Shown: positions 1 to 5,777, numbered from the stretch's first letter. The stretch: DNA of 6,132 nucleotides from Pseudomonadota bacterium (GCA_023451915.1 JAEXXS010000333.1:1-6132); one strand, 5' to 3'. Translations and numbers: made by a program. Notes: generated by a model from the letters alone, not told the origin.

Positions 1-285
1 GCCAGCGACTGGCGGGTGTTCTGGGATATCGAATTTCCAATTCTGATGCCGGGCATCGTCAGCGCGGCGCTGTTTGGGTTCCTGATGTCGTTCAACGAAG
101 TGATGCGTTCGATATTCCTGCGCGGCACTGCCGAGACCATGCCGGTCTGGAGTTGGATCCAGGCGGCCGCACAGCAAAGCCAGGTGCCGATCATCTTCTC
201 TCTGGCTTCGCTGGTGCTGTTCGTCACGCTTCCGCTGCTGTGCGGCGTCTTCTGGCTTCTCTTTGCCAGGGTGGGCAGATCATGA
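1..285 (+). CDS. ABC transporter permease, PotC-like, 3' end only
   Basis: This is the C-terminal 94 residues of an inner-membrane permease of the spermidine/putrescine (PotC) type; the start lies left of the window. The reading frame is open from base 1 and begins inside the cytoplasmic EAA loop: A-S-D-W-R-V-F followed by F-P-I-L-M-P-G-I, the stretch that docks on the ATPase in the binding-protein-dependent permease family. Two hydrophobic segments follow, roughly residues 19-35 and 62-87 of the visible part, separated by a periplasmic loop. The family often has an acidic pair (D-D-F) after the first of these segments; here it is N-E-V. Pot-type systems import polyamines and other small cations or amino-acid derivatives, so the substrate is open. 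The gene points at the regulator gene and is probably the last of an upstream transporter operon serving the same pathway, which is inferred from position only. An ATG at 282 overlaps its stop codon but opens no convincing gene. Confidence 0.85.
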   Translation, partial: ASDWRVFWDIEFPILMPGIVSAALFGFLMSFNEVMRSIFLRGTAETMPVWSWIQAAAQQSQVPIIFSLASLVLFVTLPLLCGVFWLLFARVGRS

Positions 286-303
286 ATATGGTTTTGCAAC
301 AAG

Positions 304-317
304 TCCGCCTTGGCGGA
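304..317. terminator. Small GC-rich hairpin between convergent genes
   Basis: TCCGCC (304-309) and GGCGGA (312-317) are perfectly complementary around TT, giving a tight stem-loop of about five usable base pairs. It lies between the permease stop and the regulator stop. No T-run follows on either strand, so a role as a bidirectional terminator is only a suggestion. Confidence 0.3.
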
Positions 318-980
318 TCAGTCGGCGGGGTTGAGCAGCAGACGCGGAAGCAACGCTTCGGCGGCAAGCTTCAGGTCCTCCGCCATGGCCTCGCGGGCTC
401 CAGCAGCATCACGGCGTTTCATCGCGGCCAGAATATTGCGATGTTCATCGTTAGCATGCTCCCGGTAATGGTCGGCATCAAAAAGACCGTTGAAGACAGG
501 ACCGACCTTGAGCCAGAGGCCCTGGATTACCTGAAGCAGCTCAGGATTGCCCGATTTTTCGTAAATGATGAAATGAAATTCGCGATTGAGCTTCATATAA
601 GTGCGGGCATCAAAGGTGAGCGTGGTTTCGGCAATCCGGTTCAACAGCGTTTCGATTTTGGCAAAGTCGCGTTCTGTGAGCAGGGGCGTTGCCAGCTCGG
701 CGGCCATGCCTTCCAGCGCTATGCGCATGGGCAGAAGGTGGTGAAACCGTTCGACCGTCATTTGAGGAACAACAATCGAGCGGTTGGGCAACTGAACGAG
801 CAGGCGTTCCGCGATCAGGCGCTGCAAAGCTTCGCGTATCGGCGTCGCCGAAATGCCGAAATTGTCGGCAAGGTTACGGATCACCATGGGTTGCATGGGC
901 ATATAGGTGCCATCAGCCATGCCTTTGAGAATTTCTTCGTATGCTCGGTCGCTCAGGGCCTCGCGCGCGATCTTGGTCAT
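318..980 (-). CDS. GntR-family transcriptional regulator, FCD domain
   Basis: A 220-residue DNA-binding regulator of the GntR superfamily, FadR subfamily. Residues about 8-72 form the winged helix: A-Y-E-E-I-L, then L-A-D-N-F-G-I-S-A-T-P-I-R-E-A-L-Q-R-L, the typical recognition region, and a wing ending V-V-P. Residues about 78-212 are the all-helical FCD ligand domain, with N-R-E-F-H (132-136) and E-H-R-N-I-L (from 179). In FCD proteins an Asp and three His usually bind a metal; here the equivalent positions appear to be N132, H136, H180 and D202. I chose the ATG at 980 because GGGAG and AAGGA lie just upstream. A TTG at 1031 and an ATG at 1019 are in frame, but they overlap or nearly touch the proposed -10 box. 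The gene diverges from the carboxylase operon and most likely represses it until a pathway compound binds. The effector is unknown. Confidence 0.9.
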   Translation of the reverse strand: MTKIAREALSDRAYEEILKGMADGTYMPMQPMVIRNLADNFGISATPIREALQRLIAERLLVQLPNRSIVVPQMTVERFHHLLPMRIALEGMAAELATPLLTERDFAKIETLLNRIAETTLTFDARTYMKLNREFHFIIYEKSGNPELLQVIQGLWLKVGPVFNGLFDADHYREHANDEHRNILAAMKRRDAAGAREAMAEDLKLAAEALLPRLLLNPAD

Positions 981-1029
981 TCCATCCTTCTCCCTAACGT
1001 TGCCGAGCGAATTGCTCATGTTTTTCTTC

Positions 1030-1059
1030 AATATACGAGGTCGCAGCGCTTTCCGACAA
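1030..1059 (-). promoter_or_regulatory. Putative promoter of the GntR regulator gene
   Basis: Read on the - strand, TTGTCG (1059-1054, four of six matches to TTGACA) is followed after 18 bases by TATATT (1035-1030, five of six matches to TATAAT). Transcription would start near 1023, leaving a leader of about 43 bases before the ATG at 980. The match is by eye only. It also argues against the upstream TTG start. Confidence 0.45.
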
Positions 1060-1080
1060 GATATATCATATATCTATACA
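1053..1080 (+). promoter_or_regulatory. Putative promoter of the carboxylase operon
   Basis: CCGACA (1053-1058) and TATACA (1075-1080) are 16 bases apart and could serve as -35 and -10 elements. The leader to the ATG at 1159 would be about 70 bases. The -35 element shares its bases with the opposing -35 of the regulator gene, so the two promoters would be back to back. Another TTGACT at 1098-1103 has no good -10 at the right distance. Confidence 0.4.
1059..1075. promoter_or_regulatory. Palindromic operator, likely GntR/FCD binding site
   Basis: AGATATAT, a single central C, then ATATATCT: a perfect inverted repeat with 8-bp arms centred on 1067. Dimeric FCD regulators bind short AT-rich palindromes of about this size. 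The site fills the spacer between the proposed -35 and -10 of the operon promoter and abuts the regulator's own -35. Binding there would block the operon promoter and probably the regulator's own. Assignment to this regulator is inferred from position and symmetry. Confidence 0.6.
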
Positions 1081-1146
1081 GGATAATTAGCGCTCTATTG
1101 ACTGGCAAGGCGGCTGACTGGCTGCAGCGCTTGGTCGGGCTCGAAC

Positions 1147-1151
1147 GGAGG
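1147..1151 (+). promoter_or_regulatory. Ribosome binding site of the first operon gene
   Basis: GGAGG lies seven bases before the ATG at 1159. This is the strongest Shine-Dalgarno match in the window and fixes the start of the PxpB-like protein. Confidence 0.75.
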
Positions 1152-1158
1152 TACTGCT

Positions 1159-2022
1159 ATGCTGTATGATAGTTTGCATTTTTCGCCCGGCGGTGATCGC
1201 GCCGTTGAAGTAGAATTGGGCGATGGGATGAGTTTCACATTGAACTTCACGGTTCATCGGCTTGTGGCTGCCATACGCGAAGCGCGAATTCCAGCCATTG
1301 AGGACATTATTCCAGAGCTTGCTTCGCTACAAATCAACTATGATCCCGACCGTATTTCCTATGAGGACCTTATCCACGAGATAAAGACCATCTACGAGCG
1401 GATTGGATCAGACGTTTCCGGATCGCTTCCCAGCAGGCTTTTGACGTTGCCTATCCGCTATTTCGATGAGGAGACTTCGGCCTGCATCGAAGACTACCGC
1501 AAGACCTATCCTGACAAGCAGATTGATCCAGACCTCCTCTGCGAATTGAACGGTGTGGAGGATCGTGCCGCATTAGCGCGACGTCATTCTGGTACCGAAT
1601 ATTGGGTTGCGGCACTCGGCTTCTGGCCGGGTTTGTGCTCGCTGCTTCCGCTGCGTCCCGGCTCTCGTATCACAGCACCCAAATATAATCCTCCTCGCAC
1701 ATGGACCCCGAAAGGGGCCGTGGGTATCGGCGGTGCGCTTTGCTGCATCTATCCTGACCGGACTCCCGGCGGCTATCAGCTGATCGGCCGTTGCCCGGCT
1801 CCAATCTATGATGGTGCACAGCGTTTGCCAGCGTTTCGAAACAGTCTTGCATTGCTGCGTGCGGGCGACAGGGTCCGCTTCCGGCCTGTGAGTGCGGAAG
1901 AATGTGCCTGGATCGATGCCGAAGTTGCTGCCGATCGTTATGAGCACGATGTGGTCGAATATCAGGTTTTCTCGGTTGATCAGTATCTGGACTGGGCGAA
2001 AGCGCAGGGAGAAAAAGCATGA
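1159..2022 (+). CDS. pxpB: PxpB/KipI (AHS1) family carboxyltransferase subunit, urea-carboxylase-like
   Basis: A 287-residue cytosolic protein of the KipI/PxpB family (AHS1, CT_C_D domain), called 5-oxoprolinase subunit B or allophanate hydrolase subunit 1 in databases. Visible landmarks: P-G-G-D-R-A-V-E-V near residue 10, S-L-Q-I-N-Y-D-P, L-P-S-R (90-93), H-S-G-T-E-Y-W with G-F-W-P-G (from 143), K-Y-N-P-P-R-T-W-T-P (175-184), V-G-I-G-G, and P-G-G-Y-Q-L-I-G-R (203-211). It should pair with the next gene product to form the carboxyltransferase that receives CO2 from biotin, or that activates a lactam/amide. The K-Y-N-P-x-R-T-W-T block, L-P-S-R and P-G-G-Y-Q are, from memory, what urea carboxylase shows; classical PxpB has P-R-x-x-V-P-A-G and P-G-G-W. 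The substrate may therefore be urea- or amide-like rather than 5-oxoproline. First gene of the operon, with ATGA overlap to the next. Confidence 0.88.
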   Translation: MLYDSLHFSPGGDRAVEVELGDGMSFTLNFTVHRLVAAIREARIPAIEDIIPELASLQINYDPDRISYEDLIHEIKTIYERIGSDVSGSLPSRLLTLPIRYFDEETSACIEDYRKTYPDKQIDPDLLCELNGVEDRAALARRHSGTEYWVAALGFWPGLCSLLPLRPGSRITAPKYNPPRTWTPKGAVGIGGALCCIYPDRTPGGYQLIGRCPAPIYDGAQRLPAFRNSLALLRAGDRVRFRPVSAEECAWIDAEVAADRYEHDVVEYQVFSVDQYLDWAKAQGEKA

Positions 2023-3002
2023 GCGCGCACGGTGTGACCGTTCTCAAACCAGGGCTTGAAACGGCGGTCCAGGAATTGCCAGGACGTATAGGCTATCTCG
2101 AACAGGGCTTTCCGATCTCTGGTCCCTTCGATAAATGGTCGTTCCGGCAAGCCAATCTGCTGGTGGGTAATCCGCGCGATGCCGCCGCACTGGAATGTCA
2201 GTTTCTTGGGCCTGCATTGCGGTTCGAACAAGACGTGGTCGTTGCCGTGACGGGCGCTGATATGCGCCCGAAGCTTGACGGTGAAGCCGTACCTATGTGG
2301 CAAACCTTACCCGTATCTGCTGGCCAGGTGCTCGAACTTGGCGCTGCATATACCGGCGCGCGAGGATATATCGCAATTTCGGGCGGCATTGATACTCCTG
2401 TCGTTCTCGGCTCTCGTGCCGTGTTTCATATGGCGCGGGTTGGCGGACAGGCATTGGTCAAGGATCAGCTGTTACCTCTTGGTCCGCAGCCAAGCAGTGC
2501 ACCAGCAATCCTTACCATTCCCGAGGACAGCCGTCCGGTTTTCTCCACCGACAAGACTTGGCTGATCGAGGCGCTGGCGGGACCGAATGATGACTGGCTC
2601 GATCCTGAGTCCATCGAGATGTTTTTCTCCGCGGGCTGGTCGGTGCAGGCAAAGAGCAATCGCACCGGCATTCGTCTTACCGGCCCGGAGTTCAGCTTTG
2701 CGGGACGGGCTCTGAACAAAAGTAGTGATCACGGTCAGGATCCGTCGAACATCATCGACCATGGCTATCCTTTGGGCGCGGTCAACCTCGCCGGGCAGAC
2801 GCCGATCATCCTTGTAAACGATGCCCCGAGTACGGGTGGTTTCATCAATCCATTCACTGTGGCCAGTGCGGCATTTTGGAAACTCGCCCAGACGAAGCCT
2901 GGGGACATTTTGCGATTTCGCCGCGTCGATCGTGAGGAGGCGGGTCAATTGCGCGCGGCGCTTGAAACCATGACCTGTGCGGGAGTGACGGTTCGTGTCT
3001 GA
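2019..3002 (+). CDS. pxpC: PxpC/KipA (AHS2) family carboxyltransferase subunit, urea-carboxylase-like
   Basis: A 327-residue partner of the preceding protein, of the KipA/PxpC family (AHS2, CT_A_B domain). Family landmarks: Q-E-L-P-G-R-I-G-Y and S-G-P-F-D (about 18-38), A-N-L-L-V-G-N, G-Y-I-A-I-S-G-G-I-D and V-L-G-S-R (about 116-132), S-N-R-T-G-I-R-L-T-G-P, and P-G-D-I-L-R-F near the end. The block D-H-G-Q-D-P-S-N-I-I-D-H-G-Y (237-250) and N-D-A-P-S-T-G-G-F (267-275) differ from the usual PxpC pattern (D-R-x-T-x-G-G-Y). They resemble the H-P-S-N ... D-G-P-S-L-G-G-F region of urea carboxylase, a comparison made from memory. The start overlaps the upstream stop by four bases, with AGGGAG seven bases before it, so the two subunits are probably translationally coupled and made in equal amounts. 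With the downstream carrier and biotin carboxylase it would complete a split-subunit carboxylase. Confidence 0.88.
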   Translation: MSAHGVTVLKPGLETAVQELPGRIGYLEQGFPISGPFDKWSFRQANLLVGNPRDAAALECQFLGPALRFEQDVVVAVTGADMRPKLDGEAVPMWQTLPVSAGQVLELGAAYTGARGYIAISGGIDTPVVLGSRAVFHMARVGGQALVKDQLLPLGPQPSSAPAILTIPEDSRPVFSTDKTWLIEALAGPNDDWLDPESIEMFFSAGWSVQAKSNRTGIRLTGPEFSFAGRALNKSSDHGQDPSNIIDHGYPLGAVNLAGQTPIILVNDAPSTGGFINPFTVASAAFWKLAQTKPGDILRFRRVDREEAGQLRAALETMTCAGVTVRV

Positions 3003-4080
3003 AGAAATGAATATGGTAATCGATGCCGATCCCGTTCGCGGAGCGCTCGGAGAAATGCTAAACAGCCCTCCACCGGTCATTGATGGTGTAAGCGCAGCAA
3101 AGCTGATGCGAACTTACTACGGAATATCGGGTATTGCCTACAGTCTAGCCTGCGAGCGCGATGCAAATTTTCATGTTGTCACCGCTGACGGTCGTGGCTT
3201 CACGCTCAAGATTTCGAATCCGGCAGAGCCGGAAATCAATACCAATTTCCAGACCGAGGCTTTGCTGTGGCTACAGGCTCGCGATCCTGACTTGCCAGTG
3301 CCAAAGGTGGTGCGGACAATCGAGGGGGAAAGCCAGTTTTCACTGAGATTGGAGGATGGCCGGTCCAGCGTTGTTCGGGTGCTGACCTGGCTCGAAGGCG
3401 TGCCAGTGGCGCGGATCGGCGTCACGCCTCTATTGCGACGGGATATGGCGCGCGCCCTTGCGCGGCTTGGCATTGCCTTTGACGGGTTCGAGCATCCCGC
3501 ATCCAGTCACGAAATCCTATGGGACGTCAAGAATGCGTCGCGTCTGCGACCTCTGGTCGAGACGCTTGTGGAGCCGGATATCCGTAAGCAATTGATGGCT
3601 GAGCTGGATCACTTTGATGATGCTGTTCGCCCCGCATTGGCTAATTTGCGGCGGCGCGTTGTGCACAATGATTTGAACTGGCACAACGTTGTTCTCAACG
3701 TTGCCGATCCTGACAGGATCACCGGTATTCTCGATTTTGGCGATATGGTGAAAACCCCGCTGATCATCGATCTGGCAGTTGCTGTGTCCTATCATACGCA
3801 CACGCCCATCGGTAGTCTGGAAAACGCGTGCGATATGGTCAGAGCTTATCATGAAGTTCTGCCGCTTGAGCGACGCGAGTTGGAAGTGTTGCGTGATTTG
3901 ATCGTCGCGCGCCTGATGACGACAGTTGCTATCACCGAAGGTCGTGCGGCGCGCTATCCTCAAAACGCGACTTATATTCTTCGCAACAATGGCCCCGCAC
4001 GCGATGGCTTGCGTTTTTTTGCGACCCTTCCCCGAAATCAGGTCACCGCAGCTTTTTTGGCTGCGTGCAATATGGAGTGA
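2995..4080 (+). CDS. APH-fold kinase, hydroxylysine-kinase-like
   Basis: A 361-residue phosphotransferase of the aminoglycoside phosphotransferase/choline kinase superfamily, cytosolic, using ATP or GTP. The catalytic loop is V-V-H-N-D-L-N-W-H-N (H224, D226 as catalytic base, N231), followed by G-I-L-D-F-G-D-M (D247 for metal) and an I-D-L-A-V-A-V-S-Y helix. The D-F-G-D-M plus L-A-V-A pattern is typical of hydroxylysine kinase (HYKK/AGPHD1) and its bacterial relatives rather than antibiotic-resistance enzymes. Lying directly before an AGXT2L-type phospho-lyase, it probably phosphorylates the hydroxyl of an amino alcohol to supply that enzyme. Hydroxylysine and ethanolamine are known substrates of such pairs, but neither can be chosen here. 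I prefer the GTG at 2995, which overlaps pxpC by eight bases and has GGGAG nine bases upstream. ATGs at 3007 and 3013 are in-frame alternatives. Confidence 0.8.
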   Translation: MSEEMNMVIDADPVRGALGEMLNSPPPVIDGVSAAKLMRTYYGISGIAYSLACERDANFHVVTADGRGFTLKISNPAEPEINTNFQTEALLWLQARDPDLPVPKVVRTIEGESQFSLRLEDGRSSVVRVLTWLEGVPVARIGVTPLLRRDMARALARLGIAFDGFEHPASSHEILWDVKNASRLRPLVETLVEPDIRKQLMAELDHFDDAVRPALANLRRRVVHNDLNWHNVVLNVADPDRITGILDFGDMVKTPLIIDLAVAVSYHTHTPIGSLENACDMVRAYHEVLPLERRELEVLRDLIVARLMTTVAITEGRAARYPQNATYILRNNGPARDGLRFFATLPRNQVTAAFLAACNME

Positions 4081-4083
4081 GCG

Positions 4084-5406
4084 ATGACAACCCGGGAATC
4101 AATGGTCAATGCCTTCATCGAAGGTGCAGCGGAACTGGATGAGACCACGACGGCGATGATCGCGCAACGTAAGGCGCGGCTTGGTCCTGCCTATCGGCTC
4201 ATGTATGAGCGCCCGCTACACTTCGTGCGCGGCGAGGGCGTCTGGTTATATGACCCACAGGGAAATGCCTATCTGGATGCCTATAACAATGTCACTTCGG
4301 TTGGTCATTGTCACCCGAAGGTCGTTGAAGCTATCCGCGAGCAGGTCGGTATTCTGGCTACCAACACGCGTTATCTTCATGGTGCAATTCTGGATTATGC
4401 CGAGCGTTTGCTGGCGACCATGCCACCTGAGATAGGGCACCTGATGTTCACCTGCACAGGTTCCGATGCCAATGATCTGGCTGTGCGGATTGCTCAATCC
4501 TACACCGGTGGGAAGGGAATTATCGTAACGGAAACCGCTTATCACGGTATCACGCAGGCCGTGTCGGAGTTCTCGCCTTCGCTCGGCAATAACGTCAATC
4601 TGGGTGCTCATGTCCGAACCGTTCCGGCGCCGGACTCCTACCGGTCGCAGAATGTGGCCGAGGAATTCACGGACGCGGTCCGCGCTGCAATCCGGGATCT
4701 GCAACGACACGGTATCAAGCCCGCTCTTTTGATCTGCGATGGCATTTTTGCCAGTGACGGCGTGTTCGACGGCCCGGTTGGCTTTCTTAAGGGAGCCGTT
4801 GATGCGATCCATGAAGCGGGAGGCCTTTATATCGCGGATGAAGTTCAGTCCGGCTTTGCACGCACAGGTGAGGCAATGTGGGGTTTTCAGCGTCACAGCG
4901 TGGTCCCCGATATTGTGACCATGGGCAAGCCAATGGGGAACGGTTTTCCGGTTGCAGGCGTGGCGGTTCGCCCCGACGTTTTGGCCGAGTTCGGGAAAAA
5001 ATCCCGATATTTTAATACCTTTGGAGGCAATGCCGTGGCCATCGCCGCCGCTTCAGCTGTTCTTGATGTCATAGAGGAGGAGGGACTTCTGGAAAACGCG
5101 ACGACTATCGGTCGTTATCTCAAGAACGGGTTCAACGCTCTTGCCAAAAGACACGATTGTCTGGGCGATGTGCGTGGTGCAGGTCTCTTTCTTGGTGTTG
5201 AAATTGTTTCGGATCGAGCCGCAAAAACACCAGACGCTGCGACCGCGACGCGCATCATCAATGGCTTGCGAGACGAAAACGTTCTCATCTCTGGCTGCGC
5301 CAAGGAGGCGAATGTATTGAAGATCCGGCCTCCTCTCATTTTCTCACGCGAGAATGCGGATGAACTGATCGATAAGCTGGAACAGGTGCTGCAGCGCCTG
5401 TCTTGA
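4084..5406 (+). CDS. Class III aminotransferase-fold phospho-lyase, AGXT2L family
   Basis: A 440-residue PLP enzyme of aminotransferase class III. Landmarks: N-N-V-T-S-V-G-H-C-H-P, T-N-T-R-Y-L-H, T-G-S-D-A-N-D-L-A, A-Y-H-G, I-A-D-E-V-Q-S-G-F-A-R (D252 binds the PLP ring nitrogen), M-G-K-P-M-G-N-G (K282 is the Schiff-base lysine), Y-F-N-T-F-G-G-N, D-V-R-G-A-G-L-F-L-G and N-V-L-K-I-R-P-P. These match the AGXT2L1/AGXT2L2 branch (ethanolamine-phosphate and 5-phosphohydroxylysine phospho-lyases), which eliminates phosphate and ammonia to leave an aldehyde, better than ordinary omega-transaminases. It starts three bases after the kinase stop, with GGAG inside the kinase's last codons six bases ahead, so the two are coupled. 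Kinase plus lyase are found as one fused polypeptide in some bacteria; here they are separate. The exact phosphorylated substrate is not readable from the sequence, and a true transaminase remains possible. Confidence 0.85.
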   Translation: MTTRESMVNAFIEGAAELDETTTAMIAQRKARLGPAYRLMYERPLHFVRGEGVWLYDPQGNAYLDAYNNVTSVGHCHPKVVEAIREQVGILATNTRYLHGAILDYAERLLATMPPEIGHLMFTCTGSDANDLAVRIAQSYTGGKGIIVTETAYHGITQAVSEFSPSLGNNVNLGAHVRTVPAPDSYRSQNVAEEFTDAVRAAIRDLQRHGIKPALLICDGIFASDGVFDGPVGFLKGAVDAIHEAGGLYIADEVQSGFARTGEAMWGFQRHSVVPDIVTMGKPMGNGFPVAGVAVRPDVLAEFGKKSRYFNTFGGNAVAIAAASAVLDVIEEEGLLENATTIGRYLKNGFNALAKRHDCLGDVRGAGLFLGVEIVSDRAAKTPDAATATRIINGLRDENVLISGCAKEANVLKIRPPLIFSRENADELIDKLEQVLQRLS

Positions 5407-5411
5407 AATCG

Positions 5412-5450
5412 GATTAGTGCGGTTCCTGCTTTCAGTGAACCGCACTGATT
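5412..5450 (+). terminator. Strong intercistronic hairpin
   Basis: AGTGCGGTTC (5416-5425) and GAACCGCACT (5437-5446) form a perfect 10-bp stem with an 11-base loop. Four outer pairs, two of them G-T wobbles, extend it to 14 bp. It begins six bases after the phospho-lyase stop. There is no T-run afterwards (the next bases are GCCCTAACC), so it may be a Rho-linked or partial terminator, an mRNA-stabilising structure, or a copy of a dispersed palindromic repeat. The other 80 or so bases before the carrier gene show no clear promoter. Confidence 0.55.
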
Positions 5451-5521
5451 GCCCTAACCATTCGTTTGGCGCCGTTCAGGATTTTGAATTTTCCCGTTGC
5501 GCCGCAGATACTCAATTTTCC

Positions 5522-5525
5522 GGAG
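5522..5525 (+). promoter_or_regulatory. Ribosome binding site deciding the carrier-protein start
   Basis: GGAG sits six bases before the ATG at 5532 but directly touches the in-frame ATG at 5526, so 5532 is the better start. Confidence 0.55.
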
Positions 5526-5531
5526 ATGACC

Positions 5532-5777
5532 ATGACTATCAAGATGATCGAAGCGATGCTGCCAGGGGTGGTCTATTTGTCGCCATCGCCTGATGCCTCT
5601 CCATTCAAGACCGTGGGAGACCATGTCGCAGCAGGTGAAACTCTGGCGCTGGTGGAAGTCATGAAATCCTTTCTGCCAATAGTCGCGGAAGCTGATGGTA
5701 TTTTTGTCAGCTATTCTGTCGAGAGCGAAAGTAACGTCGAGCCAGGTGAAATCGTTTGTCACATTGAGGTTGCGTAA
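5532..5777 (+). CDS. Minimal biotin carboxyl carrier protein
   Basis: An 81-residue stand-alone biotinyl domain. It opens with M-L-P-G-V-V-Y, runs through [11 protein letters not shown] and carries the biotin-attachment hairpin V-E-V-M-K-S-F with K45 as the modified lysine, then E-A-D-G-I-F and P-G-E-I-V, the usual biotin/lipoyl-domain pattern. It lacks the long N-terminal region and Pro/Ala linker of housekeeping AccB (about 150 residues), so it should be a dedicated carrier for the PxpB/PxpC-like carboxyltransferase and not for fatty-acid synthesis. The usual site is A-M-K-M; V-M-K-S is a variant that keeps M-K. An in-frame TTG at 5466 and an ATG at 5526 would lengthen it. Ribosome-binding-site spacing favours 5532. 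Its stop overlaps the next start by one base (TAATG). Confidence 0.88.
   Translation: MTIKMIEAMLPGVVYLSPSPDASPFKTVGDHVAAGETLALVEVMKSFLPIVAEADGIFVSYSVESESNVEPGEIVCHIEVA

Noticed and set aside
1019..1031. Upstream starts (TTG at 1031, ATG at 1019) for the regulator
   Set aside because: They overlap or nearly touch the putative -10 box, have weak ribosome binding sites and add residues not expected before the winged helix; the ATG at 980 has a good purine-rich site.
153..1169. Long open frame (338 codons) on the + strand across the regulator gene
   Set aside because: It lies antisense to a gene with clear winged-helix and FCD motifs, begins inside the permease and shows no recognisable domain. 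It is an antisense shadow of a GC-rich gene; only its first few codons after 282 are discussed as a possible remnant.
3007..3017. ATGAATATGGT shared between the kinase start and the end of the permease (282-292)
   Set aside because: An 11-base identity is expected a few times by chance in a window of this size.
2472..3080. 202-codon open frame on the - strand within pxpC
   Set aside because: Fully antisense to the conserved PxpC-like protein, no family motifs and no good ribosome binding site seen.
2995..4080. Aminoglycoside resistance gene
   Set aside because: The fold is shared, but the D-F-G-D-M motif and the coupling to an AGXT2L-type lyase point to a metabolic kinase of the hydroxylysine-kinase kind.
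4246..4896. 216-codon open frame on the - strand within the phospho-lyase gene
   Set aside because: Antisense to catalytic motifs of a well-conserved PLP enzyme, with no domain of its own.
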